Origin: Bacillota bacterium
GTDB taxonomy: Bacteria > Bacillota > Clostridia > Acetivibrionales > JAEXSP01
Length of the DNA: 64,000 nt
NCBI GenBank assembly: GCA_023453795.1
Contig: JAEXSP010000034.1
Span: 1-64,000 of the forward strand
Reading direction: 5' to 3'
Shown: positions 41,952 through 51,222 of the stretch, one piece after another
Layout: every line of letters starts with the position of its first letter
Numbering within the stretch: the stretch's first letter is position 1
Position numbers and translations under genes: made by a program
The notes under the pieces: model-generated
Seen by the model: the letters and a program-made list of their open reading frames with translations, nothing else
Database searches by the model: none
What the model was told of the DNA's origin: nothing

Positions 41952-44033
41952 TCAGTTCTTGATTTTGCTGAGAGATTTAAGCCTGTCTAGAATAGGTGCA
42001 GGTTCACTTCCGTCTATCGAAACTTCAACCAGACAGGGACCGTCTATTTCGGCTGTCAGTCCGCCAAGCTGATCTATATCCTCTATGGCTTTTAACCGGA
42101 GTGATCTGATGCCGGCGGCTTTCATCATTTCAGAAATTGAAACCGGCTGCTGTTTGAATTCACTTAAGCTTCTTCCGTATAAAAACTGGTGTCCTCTATT
42201 CACATAACCTAGCATTGCATTATTAAAGATAATGTATATTATAGGCAGCCCATATTCTTTTGCTGTTAAAATCTCACTTCCGTTCATAAAGAATGAACCG
42301 TCTCCCGCAAAAACTACGATAAGTCTTTTCGGGGAAGCAAGAGATGCTCCGATGCTTCCTGCTATACCGGAACCCATGGCACCATAATTTATATTAACTT
42401 CAAAGTCGCCCCCTTCAGGGATTTGCAAATATTTGAATACAAAATTCATATATTCTCCCAAATCACATACATAGTATGTATTTTGAGGCAGTAAGCTTGT
42501 AATGCTTTCTAAAAAAACTCTTGTTGATAAGCCTGTATGATTTCTTATATAGGGTTTGTTCAACTCGGGCTTTTCAAATAAAAAAGCGGATTTTTTTGTG
42601 CCTTTTATAAGCTTGGGTACAACTGCATTCAGGTCGCAATGTATTTTCACATCGGTGCTGTAAACCTTCCCCAGCTCTTTCTCATCCCAGTCTGCATGAA
42701 TTACCTTTTTACCATTTATCAATGCTTTGCTGAAATTATAGGTTGATGCTTCCCCCAAGCTTGAACCAAGTATCAGAAGGCACTTTGCGGGGCCATGCTC
42801 CACATAATGGGTAGCAGTGTCTGTTCCGGCAAAGCCATAGTTGCCAAGGTTGAGCGGGAACTCCGAGTGTATTACTCCTTTGCCCTCGGGAGTGGTTATA
42901 ATAGGCCATTGCAGGTGTTCGCTGAGTTCCTGTATTTCTTTTGAAAGGCCTCGGCATCCTTTACCAACCATAATAATTCCATGATCCTCTTCATTAATTA
43001 TTTCGATTGCTCTATTGATTTCAGTGTAATTTATCATACTGTTAAATATATAATCTATTCTATCAGGAAGATAGCCGATAAATGCAGAGAGCTGTACATC
43101 TATCGGAATCGACAAATGCACAGGCCCTTGAGGCGGAGTAAGGGCTGTTTGCAGTGCGGTTCTTAATTCATCCATAACACTCTTTTCATCAAATACCGTT
43201 TTACTGTATTTGGTTACAGGCTTGAATATGTCTTCCGTATCAAGCTCCTGTATTGCACCTTTGCCTTTCTGCCATCTATGAACATGTCCCGAAATTATCA
43301 ATACAGGATTTTTTGCTCTTTTAGCGTCTGCTATGCCGTTTAACATATTGTTAACACCTACACCGCCGGCACCTAAACAAACACCCAGCTTTTTAGAAAT
43401 ACTGGCATATCTGGAGGCCATATATGCAGCCCCGCCTTCGTTCTTTGCAATTATCGGTTTGATATTAACATCGTTGACCGCATCATAAAGAGGGCTGACT
43501 GTACCTGCCGGGATACCAAAAATGTACTCAACAGAGTTGAGTTCAAGATATTTCATAATAGCATCGGCTAATCGAATATTTGTATAATATTCTTTTCCTT
43601 CTTCAATAGAACTGCTATATTCTGAAACCAGCCGCCTGCACTCATTTATTTCAGATTCCGGGAAGATATGTTGTTTGCCTATTGAAGCTATAACAACTAT
43701 TCCTGCAACAGAAGAGTTTTTAATTACAGGTATTACCAAAATGCTGTCTATACCGAAAAAAAAGAATTCACTTGCAGAGAGGTTATTGCTTTTTGTATCA
43801 TCTATTGCAATATGTATTTTTTTGCTTGTTATTTCTTTCAAAACAGGTGTCTTTTCAATATATACCGGAGTTTGTCCATGGACTTCTTTCCATTTTTTGA
43901 TGCCAAGTATGTCCGTTTCGGTTTTGTAAACAGGATAAAGTTTACCGTTTCTTATCTCATGATAAGCAATATCTTTAACTCCGGTTATTTTATTCAGTTT
44001 TTCAAATAGTTCATCAAATACTTTTCCTTTCAT
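41952..44033 (-). CDS. Thiamine-diphosphate-dependent enzyme with N-terminal GAF-like domain
   Basis: 693 residues. The first about 150 resemble a GAF sensory domain (SILVIPVIKNSSVAGIVVIAS). The rest is an acetolactate-synthase-like enzyme: the N-terminal pyrimidine domain with the cofactor-activating Glu in AKNEGGAAYMAS, a middle domain, and the PP domain with GDGSFFMNGSEILTAKEYGLP ending in the NN of the GDG-N motif. It is too diverged in the pocket to name the substrate; decarboxylase or synthase is possible. The usual family length is about 550, so the extra N-terminal domain is unusual and may regulate the enzyme. It is a single gene with its own terminator, divergent from the TetR gene. 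Start ATG 44033 after AAAGGGG. Confidence 0.85.
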   Translation of the reverse strand: MKGKVFDELFEKLNKITGVKDIAYHEIRNGKLYPVYKTETDILGIKKWKEVHGQTPVYIEKTPVLKEITSKKIHIAIDDTKSNNLSASEFFFFGIDSILVIPVIKNSSVAGIVVIASIGKQHIFPESEINECRRLVSEYSSSIEEGKEYYTNIRLADAIMKYLELNSVEYIFGIPAGTVSPLYDAVNDVNIKPIIAKNEGGAAYMASRYASISKKLGVCLGAGGVGVNNMLNGIADAKRAKNPVLIISGHVHRWQKGKGAIQELDTEDIFKPVTKYSKTVFDEKSVMDELRTALQTALTPPQGPVHLSIPIDVQLSAFIGYLPDRIDYIFNSMINYTEINRAIEIINEEDHGIIMVGKGCRGLSKEIQELSEHLQWPIITTPEGKGVIHSEFPLNLGNYGFAGTDTATHYVEHGPAKCLLILGSSLGEASTYNFSKALINGKKVIHADWDEKELGKVYSTDVKIHCDLNAVVPKLIKGTKKSAFLFEKPELNKPYIRNHTGLSTRVFLESITSLLPQNTYYVCDLGEYMNFVFKYLQIPEGGDFEVNINYGAMGSGIAGSIGASLASPKRLIVVFAGDGSFFMNGSEILTAKEYGLPIIYIIFNNAMLGYVNRGHQFLYGRSLSEFKQQPVSISEMMKAAGIRSLRLKAIEDIDQLGGLTAEIDGPCLVEVSIDGSEPAPILDRLKSLSKIKN

Positions 44034-44333
44034 TTTTAAATCCCCTTTCGCTTAATGTAAAAAATAGATGAAGTTGGCAGCAGATTTTTGCACTTAGCCG
44101 CAATAAAAAAATACTGGAAATGCTATTAAAAATATGTCAAGACATATCACCTCCTTTTAGCTAGTCAACTTATACTGGCTATTTTTTCAATGAAGAAATG
44201 TACGTTTTTATATTTATGACTATAAAGGTGTACAAGAATATAATAACAGAACAGTAAGAAAATAACAACAAATTCAATATAAAGATTAAAACAAATAACT
44301 GATTTATTTTAAAAGGACTATCCTTTTAGCTGG
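44034..44333. other. Divergent regulatory region between the ThDP enzyme and the TetR gene
   Basis: 300 bp without a gene. It contains the inverted repeat ATATGTC-AA-GACATAT (44132-44147), the inverted repeat AAAAGGA-cta-TCCTTTT (44311-44327) just before the TetR -35 box, and two related segments CCTTTTAGCT(A/G)GT at about 44153-44166 and 44322-44335. These are candidate operators; none can be assigned with certainty. Confidence 0.5.
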
Positions 44334-44362
44334 TTGACACTGGAAGTTCGGCGGAGTATAAT
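44334..44362 (+). promoter_or_regulatory. Consensus sigma-A promoter of the TetR/MFS genes
   Basis: TTGACA (44334-44339), a 17-bp spacer, and TATAAT (44357-44362). It overlaps the longest open frame, showing that the true TetR start lies downstream. Confidence 0.9.
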
Positions 44363-44393
44363 GAACATGGTTCATAAAAAAGGAGGTGAGCTT

Positions 44394-44933
44394 TTGCCAA
44401 AAGCCTTGGTAAATGTTAAAGACGACATATTGAGGGTTACAAGGAAGCTGCTATCTGAAGAAGGCTATGGGAGTCTTAATATGAGGGCTATAGCTTCAAA
44501 TTGCGGTATTGCTACGGGTACGCTTTATAATTACTACAAGTCAAAAAAGGAAATTGTAGAGGAAATACTGAAAAACGAATGGAGTATGATGCTCCGCCGT
44601 ATTGAACAGGCTTCAAAGGACAACCGGAACGTGATTGAAAATATCGGAATAATATATAACGAATTGACAGTCCTGATGAATGATGTTCATAATATTTGGT
44701 TTGCAGATACCAGACCCAACAATGACTATGAGTTAAAAAGTATAAAGGGTCAGAAAGAAATACTGCTTAAAAGCCTTACGGATAAAATATTCGATTTGAT
44801 AAGTGATAATGACCCTAACAAGGATTTCAGACTAATTTCCGATGCTATTTGCAAACTGCTTATTATTTATGCATATGAGGGAAATACTCAATACGATAAA
44901 CTATCTGCTTTGATTTCGGCTTTGCTGAAATAA
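44394..44933 (+). CDS. TetR-family transcriptional regulator
   Basis: About 179 residues. The N-terminal helix-turn-helix (about 10-50) has MRAIASNCGIATGTLYNYYKSKKEIVEEIL, the standard TetR pattern. The ligand-binding half is not conserved. The frame is open from TTG 44334, but that position is the -35 box. The proper start is TTG 44394, four bases after AGGAGGTGA. It lies 53 bp before the efflux gene and probably represses both. An inverted repeat at 44311-44327 directly upstream of the promoter is a candidate operator. Confidence 0.88.
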   Translation: MPKALVNVKDDILRVTRKLLSEEGYGSLNMRAIASNCGIATGTLYNYYKSKKEIVEEILKNEWSMMLRRIEQASKDNRNVIENIGIIYNELTVLMNDVHNIWFADTRPNNDYELKSIKGQKEILLKSLTDKIFDLISDNDPNKDFRLISDAICKLLIIYAYEGNTQYDKLSALISALLK

Positions 44934-44986
44934 CGCAGATCGTATATAAAATTAAATTGTTCAAAAATAATAAATGAGGTGATGCT

Positions 44987-46969
44987 ATGAGTAGTATAAC
45001 AAAAAAGCCGAATTTAGCTATAATCATGGTTGTTTATCTGGCCGGCATATTTATGGGGGCTATTGACACAGGTATTGTAACACCTGCCAGGACAGTAATC
45101 CAAAACAACCTTGCAGTCGACGAAAAGACAGGTATATGGATGATTACAATATATACTCTGGCTTATGCGGCAAGCATTCCGATTATGGGCAAGATGGCCG
45201 ATAAATATGGCAGAAAATATGTCTATCTTACGAGTATATTCCTATTTGGAGTGGGCTCCCTATTCTGTGGTCTGTCACAGGAATTCGGAAGCTTTTCACT
45301 TTTGCTTGGAGCAAGGGTGGTTCAGGCTCTGGGCGGCGGTGGTATAATGCCTGTTGCAACGGCTGAGTTCGGAACAACCTTTCCACCTGAAAAACGAGGG
45401 ATGGCGCTTGGCCTTGTAGGTGGAGTGTATGGAGTAGCAAATATATTCGGCGCATCTGCCGGAAGCGCAATATTGGATTTGTTCGGGAAAAATAACTGGC
45501 AGTTCATTTTCTATATCAACCTTCCTATTACTCTGTTTATTCTCATAGCGGGTTACCTTTTCCTGTCGAACAACAGGACTGAGAATGTTAAAAAGACAGA
45601 TGTCTTCGGGATAACGCTGCTGTCTGTGATGATACTGTCGCTGCTGTATGGATTAAAGAATATTGACTTTTTTGATTTTATGACTACTTTGAGCAAGACA
45701 AATGTCTATCCATTCCTTCTTGTATTTATTGCGCTGCTCCCGGTATTTATACTTGTGGAGAAAAAAGCGGAAGATCCGGTTATGAACCTTGGCTTTTTCA
45801 CTAATGGAAGAATACTGGTAACGCTGATTCTTTCATTCGTGGTAGGTGTTGTTATGATGGGTATGATCTTTGTTCCCCAGTTTTCTGAAAATGCTCTTAA
45901 AATAGCATCAGGCAGCGGCGGATATTTTGTAATTATCTTGGGCGTGTTTTCAGGGGTTGGAGCACCTATGTCGGGAAAGCTGATTGATAAGTATGGCGCC
46001 AAGCTTATATTGGCTTTAGGATTCTTTATTACGGTAGTGGGTGCGATTTACTTGATTTTAGTTACGGCTAATCATCCTAACACCTTTAATGTAGTTGTGT
46101 GCCTTATCCTTATTGGTCTTGGTATGGGCTTTACAATAGGAACACCACTCAATTACATGATGCTTGAAAACACAAAAAAAGAAGAATCCAACTCAGCGCT
46201 AGCAACCCTTTCGCTTGTTCGTTCAGTCGGAACTGTTATTGCACCTGCTATAATGATAGGTTTTATAGCTCACGCAGGGGCAAGTGTCCAGACAAATGTC
46301 ATGACTTTCTTCCCCAATAAAATATCGGTGGATTTACCATATGCACAGGAACTAGGTGACGAAATAAATGCATTGAAAAAGAACCCGAAAACGCAGGGAA
46401 TGGTAAGTAAAATGCCTGATTTTGCTTCAATGACTACTGTGAAGCTTGATATGAGAGGCAAAAGTGATTTCAAAATGTCCAAGGACCTTCTGGAACTCCT
46501 GCAATCATCAGATGTCACAACAATCACTAACAATAGTAAGGTCATGGCAAAAGCGATGTTTGATCAAATGACACCGAAATTAATTCCAATAATACAAAAT
46601 GGGATTCAGCAGGGAATTGACGGTTTAGCCGGCATGCAAAAAGGGCAGAGCAGCTCAATGATGAAATCAATGCCAAAGACTAATCAGGGCAGCATGCCAA
46701 AAGGCATGGAATTTGCGGCTGAAATAAATATTCCGGATATGTTATCCAAAATGTCGGCTATGAAGGATGCTGTTCCAAGTGCTTTAAAGACGGCTAAGTC
46801 TGATTATTTGAAAGGGATTGAGAAGCAAAGAGTAAATATAGAGAATGAGTTTCAGAAAACCATGAATAACGGCTTTAAACAGGTTTATCTTACTGTGACC
46901 ATAGCTTCTCTGATTGCCCTGATAGTATTATCCTTCTATAGGAAAAGAAAAGTCGAAGCTTCTACGTGA
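44987..46969 (+). CDS. MFS drug efflux transporter (DHA2, 14-TM type) with large loop
   Basis: 660 residues. The first about 430 have the DHA2 pattern: MGAIDTGIVTPA in helix 1, MGKMADKYGRKY in the loop 2-3 region, ARVVQALGGGGIMPVA in helix 4 and thirteen helices in total. Residues about 430-635 form a soluble loop rich in Met, Gln and Lys, followed by a last helix (about 636-652). DHA2 pumps have about 470-520 residues, so the loop is far larger than usual and probably lies outside the membrane. With the TetR gene upstream this is a drug-resistance-like unit; the substrate is unknown. Confidence 0.88.
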   Translation: MSSITKKPNLAIIMVVYLAGIFMGAIDTGIVTPARTVIQNNLAVDEKTGIWMITIYTLAYAASIPIMGKMADKYGRKYVYLTSIFLFGVGSLFCGLSQEFGSFSLLLGARVVQALGGGGIMPVATAEFGTTFPPEKRGMALGLVGGVYGVANIFGASAGSAILDLFGKNNWQFIFYINLPITLFILIAGYLFLSNNRTENVKKTDVFGITLLSVMILSLLYGLKNIDFFDFMTTLSKTNVYPFLLVFIALLPVFILVEKKAEDPVMNLGFFTNGRILVTLILSFVVGVVMMGMIFVPQFSENALKIASGSGGYFVIILGVFSGVGAPMSGKLIDKYGAKLILALGFFITVVGAIYLILVTANHPNTFNVVVCLILIGLGMGFTIGTPLNYMMLENTKKEESNSALATLSLVRSVGTVIAPAIMIGFIAHAGASVQTNVMTFFPNKISVDLPYAQELGDEINALKKNPKTQGMVSKMPDFASMTTVKLDMRGKSDFKMSKDLLELLQSSDVTTITNNSKVMAKAMFDQMTPKLIPIIQNGIQQGIDGLAGMQKGQSSSMMKSMPKTNQGSMPKGMEFAAEINIPDMLSKMSAMKDAVPSALKTAKSDYLKGIEKQRVNIENEFQKTMNNGFKQVYLTVTIASLIALIVLSFYRKRKVEAST

Positions 46970-46981
46970 ATTAAAAAGGAA

Positions 46982-47010
46982 GACGCTGGAGATCTTTGAT
47001 CCTCAGCGTC
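46982..47010 (-). terminator. Hairpin between the convergent MFS and DUF6440 genes
   Basis: GACGCTG / CAGCGTC with an inner loop. On the minus strand it is followed by TTCCTTTTTAATT, so it best serves the DUF6440 gene; on the plus strand the T-run is poor. Confidence 0.65.
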
Positions 47011-47066
47011 AAGCCTTATATTTAAAATTTAAACTTCAAACTTCAGATTGAAAGTGATCTGGATTT

Positions 47067-47240
47067 TTATCTTGTGACAACAGGTTTCCCGTCCCTATCT
47101 ACAAGGATACTCAAACCACCTGCGTTACCATCGCAATGAAAAATATAATTTACACCGGTTTCTTTATCAACGATTACTTTTGTTTGACTTAGAACACCTT
47201 GCTTATAAGTTACTTCAAATCTTTCATTTTTTTCTGACAT
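47067..47240 (-). CDS. DUF6440 family small protein
   Basis: 57 residues. The protein is (N-term) MSEKNERFEVTYKQG..., with the conserved segment VIVDKETGVNYIF followed by GNAGGLSILVDRDGKPV, characteristic of DUF6440. The start is ATG 47240, preceded by AAGGAGGAATCG. The frame is open further upstream to 47297, but that extension is not needed. It is a small cytosolic protein of unknown function, single gene. Confidence 0.88.
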   Translation of the reverse strand: MSEKNERFEVTYKQGVLSQTKVIVDKETGVNYIFHCDGNAGGLSILVDRDGKPVVTR

Positions 47241-47395
47241 TTTACGATTCCTCCTTGCAGCTATAATTTCTTTTATTATACAATGCACTGATATCAATGT
47301 CTATTTGCTTTTAAACCAGAATGGTATAAATTGTGTTGGCTGTTAACTAACGCAATTGTGAAGTTTCTGGTGTTTTTATTCCTTGTAATATTATG

Positions 47396-47424
47396 TTGAC
47401 ATATTATTATGTAGGCATTATAAT
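47396..47424 (+). promoter_or_regulatory. Consensus sigma-A promoter of the TetR-succinate dehydrogenase operon
   Basis: TTGACA (47396-47401), 17-bp spacer, TATAAT (47419-47424). Confidence 0.92.
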
Positions 47425-47429
47425 TTATT

Positions 47430-47454
47430 AAAAGCGAATTGCATATTCACTTTT
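47430..47454. promoter_or_regulatory. TetR-type operator just after the promoter
   Basis: AAAAGCGAAT and ATTCACTTTT form an inverted repeat (9 of 10 pairs) around a 5-bp centre, immediately behind the -10 box. Bound repressor would block the start site, suggesting autoregulation by the TetR gene that follows. Confidence 0.7.
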
Positions 47455-47463
47455 AGGAGGGAT

Positions 47464-48078
47464 ATGATGGTACAATATAAAAAAGATGATATAAAGAATA
47501 AGATTGATGCCGCTGCTTTAAGGATTTTATCTCAAAAGGGCTATGAAAGGACAACAATATCGGATATAGCAAAAGATGCTGATATTTCAGTCGGAAATAT
47601 ATACCGTTATTACAAGAGCAAGGAAGATATCTTTAATTCCTTAGTCCCGGAAAGTGTTATTGATCATTTTAAACAAACCCTTATCAAAAAGGTTTCATCG
47701 GCAAGAGACGTAGTGCCTGACGGGGTCGAAAAAGCAGGGATGTTTTCTCTGATGAATGAGGAATTCATAGATTTTATGGTCTCGAACAGGGAGAGGATGA
47801 CAATCCTATTTAAAGGGGCTAAAGGTACAAAGTACGAGCAATTCAAGGAAGAAGTAATAAAATACTTGATTAAAGTCGTGAGGGAAAATTACTCTGGGAA
47901 GGATAATCAGGTTGTTTTCAACATCGAAAATGAAGATGTTATCACAATGATTTTTACAAAGCTGATAGAAATGATGATTGATACTTTAGGATTACATAAT
48001 AGTGAATCTGAGATCAAGGCTTCGTTGAAAATTATAAATACATACCACTTGTTCGGAGTGACAGATTTATTCAAGTAA
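47464..48078 (+). CDS. TetR-family transcriptional regulator
   Basis: 204 residues. The helix-turn-helix (about residues 28-50) reads TISDIAKDADISVGNIYRYYKSKEDIF. The C-terminal half (about 60-204) is the variable effector-binding part. It is first in an operon with three fumarate reductase/succinate dehydrogenase genes, under a consensus promoter and with an operator-like repeat between promoter and start. It begins at ATG 47464 (or 47467) after TTAGGAGGG. Confidence 0.9.
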   Translation: MMVQYKKDDIKNKIDAAALRILSQKGYERTTISDIAKDADISVGNIYRYYKSKEDIFNSLVPESVIDHFKQTLIKKVSSARDVVPDGVEKAGMFSLMNEEFIDFMVSNRERMTILFKGAKGTKYEQFKEEVIKYLIKVVRENYSGKDNQVVFNIENEDVITMIFTKLIEMMIDTLGLHNSESEIKASLKIINTYHLFGVTDLFK

Positions 48079-48109
48079 TTGTTTCTATCTATAGGACGGA
48101 GGGGATTTT

Positions 48110-48691
48110 ATGAGGGAAGAACAGGTCTTGGAAAAAACAAAATCCAGGATTCCTGCTGCATATATGATTAGGCTTGCTTTTTCAGTATTTGGCTTTATAT
48201 TTATACTTGTTTTTTCTGCAAGGGTTTTTTGTCAAATTGTTATTAGTTTTGCAGATGGTTTCAGGCAGAATGCTGCAATTTTGCAGGAACAAGGCATATT
48301 ACACGGATTTGGCGTGGTTATAAATCTATTATTCTATCTGATCTATATACATGGTGTTATTGGAATATATTACATATTTAAAACGAGGTTTCATTTTAAA
48401 AGAAGGCTTGGAGAAAAGATTTTGTTCTATATTCAGATTATTTCTTCTGTGGCAGCTGTATTTTTATTTATAACTATTATAAGGGTTTCGGAAGGAGGAA
48501 GCGGATCTGTTCGGCCGTTAATTATGATCCCTACTGCCATAATTGGAGGATTTCATTTCGGAAGAGGCTTCTTTAATGCATGTATAACTATGGGTATTAG
48601 CGTCTCGCATAGGGTTAAATCCATAGTAATGGTGATGTCATGGATTTTTGCTTTGATGCCTTTAATACAGATTGTTTTTTATTTGTTGTAG
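48110..48691 (+). CDS. Membrane anchor subunit of succinate dehydrogenase/fumarate reductase
   Basis: 193 residues with five predicted membrane helices and several His residues that could bind heme (for example in LHGFG, YIHGV and GFHFG). It is placed directly before the flavoprotein gene (15-18 bp), so its role is set by context; sequence identity to known SdhC is low by eye. In an anaerobe it would anchor a menaquinol:fumarate reductase. The start is ATG 48110 after GGACGGAGGGG. Confidence 0.75.
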   Translation: MREEQVLEKTKSRIPAAYMIRLAFSVFGFIFILVFSARVFCQIVISFADGFRQNAAILQEQGILHGFGVVINLLFYLIYIHGVIGIYYIFKTRFHFKRRLGEKILFYIQIISSVAAVFLFITIIRVSEGGSGSVRPLIMIPTAIIGGFHFGRGFFNACITMGISVSHRVKSIVMVMSWIFALMPLIQIVFYLL

Positions 48692-48708
48692 ATAGGAGAG
48701 TGTAGTTG

Positions 48709-50451
48709 ATGTATGAGGTTATAATTGTAGGCAGCGGGATCTCAGGGCTCATGTCTGCCGTAAAGCTTGCCCAATCGGGAATGCATGTAACAATGCTTTC
48801 ATATTTTGAGTCCATGCGTTCTGCATCCTGCATGGCTCAGGGCGGTATCAACGCTGCTGAGCCGTACTTAAAGGATTCCCCTCGAATACATTTCGAGGAA
48901 ACAATAACGGGCGGTGGATGGTTGGCAGATCAGCAGGCTGTAATGGGAATGTGTGAATTCGCCCCTAAGTTGATTTCAATGTATGACCACATGGGAGTAG
49001 CATTTAACAGGCGTGATGATGGCTTGCCTGATACACGGTATTTCGGTGGAATGAAGTATCCGAGAACTCATTATTCTGATACTACAACGGGCCTCCAATT
49101 GCTTTCAGCATTAGATGGGCAGGCTAGCAGGCTGGAGGAGCAAGGCTTGCTAAAAAGAATTTCAGGTAGGGATTTTGTCAGTGCATTGATTGATGATAAC
49201 GAGTGCTGCTGCGGCTGCATAGTGCAGGATATTCACACGATGAAGCTTGAGGCATATAAAGGCAGAGCACTTATTATTGCAACGGGAAGTTATGCCGGAC
49301 TATATGGGTGGTCAACAACAGCAGCATTATCAAATGGTGCTGTTGTGGGACAGTTGATGCGGCAGGGCATACCCATAGCAAATCCAGAGTTCGTCCAGTT
49401 TCATCCTACCGCTATGGCTGAGGGAGACAAACCACGGCTGATTAGTGAATCGGCAAGAGGAGAAGGTGGCAGAATCTGGACTTTACGTAATGGGAAACGG
49501 TGGAATTTTCTTGAGGAGATGTATCCGGATTTCGGAAATTTAGTCACACGTGATGAAGCTTCTCGTGCCATCTATAAAGTTGTTATGGAAATGGGGCATG
49601 GAATTGATGGTAAACGGCAGGTAAATCTCGATATTGCAAGCCTTTCAGATGAGATCAGACAGCATAAGCTTTCCAATGTGATAGATATATACAAAAAGTT
49701 TAGCGGAGAAGATCCTGAAAAGGTTCCTATGCATGTTTTCCCTGCACCTCATTATTCTATGGGGGGCATACTTGTTGACAAACACCATCGAACTAGGATC
49801 AAAGGTTTATATGCGTGCGGGGAATGTGATTATTTATATCATGGGGCGAACCGTCTAGGCGGAAATTCGCTGCTTTCAGCAACTTACAGCGGTTATATCT
49901 GTGCCGATACGATCCTTGAAGACAAGGAGGGGCAAAATCAACCCAAGCCATGCTCGTCTGGAGATGATGGATGGATAAGCAAAGAAATCAATTTATGGGA
50001 AAATGAAATGAATGGATACTATAGACGCAGCGGTAATGAAAATGCTCCACAGTTAACAATAGAACTTGGTGAGCTTCTGACCGTAAATGCAGGGATTATC
50101 CGTAACAATGCTCTGTTGGCGGAAGCGCTTGAAAAAGCCATGGGAATGATGGAGAGATGGCAAAGGGTTTTAGTGAATGATAATGGGAGTTGGGCAAATG
50201 CTTCTGTTTTAGCCGTCAGGAAACTTCGTTCATGTATTGTACTGGCAGAGGCTGTAATAAAAGGGGCACTGGAAAGAAATGAGAGCCGGGGAGCACATTA
50301 TAAACCTGAATTTCCCGGAAGAGATGATGGTAACTGGCTTAAGACTACTGTTGCAAGGTTTGAGGATGAAGAAATCACTTTACAGTATCAAGCAGTAGAT
50401 ACTTCCATCTTAAGTCCGCTGAAAGGCAGGGAGGAGGCTGTTAATACATGA
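48709..50451 (+). CDS. Succinate dehydrogenase/fumarate reductase flavoprotein subunit
   Basis: About 580 residues. The FAD-binding motif is VIIVGSGISGLMSAV at the N-terminus. Active-site blocks seen are GGINAA, QFHPTAMAE, ISESARGEGG and HYSMGGILVD, and the ANRLGGNSLL motif precedes the C-terminal helical domain. It interconverts succinate and fumarate, with electrons passing to the iron-sulfur subunit whose gene overlaps its stop by 4 bp. The frame is open from TTG 48706; ATG 48709 is the better start after AGGAGAGTG. Confidence 0.93.
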   Translation: MYEVIIVGSGISGLMSAVKLAQSGMHVTMLSYFESMRSASCMAQGGINAAEPYLKDSPRIHFEETITGGGWLADQQAVMGMCEFAPKLISMYDHMGVAFNRRDDGLPDTRYFGGMKYPRTHYSDTTTGLQLLSALDGQASRLEEQGLLKRISGRDFVSALIDDNECCCGCIVQDIHTMKLEAYKGRALIIATGSYAGLYGWSTTAALSNGAVVGQLMRQGIPIANPEFVQFHPTAMAEGDKPRLISESARGEGGRIWTLRNGKRWNFLEEMYPDFGNLVTRDEASRAIYKVVMEMGHGIDGKRQVNLDIASLSDEIRQHKLSNVIDIYKKFSGEDPEKVPMHVFPAPHYSMGGILVDKHHRTRIKGLYACGECDYLYHGANRLGGNSLLSATYSGYICADTILEDKEGQNQPKPCSSGDDGWISKEINLWENEMNGYYRRSGNENAPQLTIELGELLTVNAGIIRNNALLAEALEKAMGMMERWQRVLVNDNGSWANASVLAVRKLRSCIVLAEAVIKGALERNESRGAHYKPEFPGRDDGNWLKTTVARFEDEEITLQYQAVDTSILSPLKGREEAVNT

Positions 50452-51188
50452 AGGCGTCAGAAAATATTGTTTATCTTAAAATAAAGCGGCAGGATTCACC
50501 AGATGTTAAATCATATTGGGAGACGTTTGCACTGGTATATAAGGAGACAGATACTTTGCTTACTCTTCTCATAAGACTTGGGAATGACCCCGGAGGAGGG
50601 CACTCTCCTGTATATCATGAGTATAACTGTAAAGAAGAAATGTGCGGTACTTGTACTGTTAGGGTCAACGGAAAGCCATGTTTGTCATGTTCGACATTAG
50701 TCAGAAATTTGCCTCACTCATCAGAGAGAAAACCGATTATTGTTGAACCCCTTGAGAAATTTCCGGTTGTCAGAGATCTTGCAGTTGACAGGAGCCGTAT
50801 ATTCAGGGTTTTAAAAAAGGTTAAAAACTGGGTAGAGACTGACAAGTCATTTGAAGAGATGGTCGAATACGGACAGGAGATACAGCAGGAGATGTACTCA
50901 TATTCAATATGCATAAACTGCGGAAGCTGTTATGATGCATGCCCGCGGACAGGTAAGTCGGAAGGCGACTATATTGGACCTTCAGCTATTGCTCATGTCA
51001 TTGCAATGAACGATCACCCGATGGGTAAGGCAGATATGAAAAAACGGCTTGCTTCGATTATGGGAAATGACGGAGTTTCAAAATGTGGAAAAGCTTTTGT
51101 TTGTGAAAAAAATTGTCCGAAAAGGGTTCCACTGATACGTTCTATTACAAGGGTAAACAGGGAAATACTTAAAAATGGCCTTAAATAA
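50448..51188 (+). CDS. Succinate dehydrogenase/fumarate reductase iron-sulfur subunit
   Basis: 246 residues. A [2Fe-2S] site lies in CKEEMCGTCTVRVNGKPCLSC (about residues 62-83) and a C-terminal CINCGSCYDACPRTG (about 155-170) binds the [4Fe-4S] cluster; further Cys in CGKAFVCEKNCPK complete the [3Fe-4S] site. It passes electrons between the flavoprotein and the quinone site of the membrane anchor. ATGA overlap with the flavoprotein gene shows translational coupling. Confidence 0.93.
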   Translation: MKASENIVYLKIKRQDSPDVKSYWETFALVYKETDTLLTLLIRLGNDPGGGHSPVYHEYNCKEEMCGTCTVRVNGKPCLSCSTLVRNLPHSSERKPIIVEPLEKFPVVRDLAVDRSRIFRVLKKVKNWVETDKSFEEMVEYGQEIQQEMYSYSICINCGSCYDACPRTGKSEGDYIGPSAIAHVIAMNDHPMGKADMKKRLASIMGNDGVSKCGKAFVCEKNCPKRVPLIRSITRVNREILKNGLK

Positions 51189-51222
51189 TTTGTTTTTTAG
51201 TGAAAGTTAAAGGAGAGTAAAA

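Noticed and set aside
44096..44165. A short peptide gene on the minus strand behind an AAAGGAGG sequence
   Set aside because: The possible start is directly adjacent to the Shine-Dalgarno-like sequence and the frame is about 18 codons, so it is unsupported.
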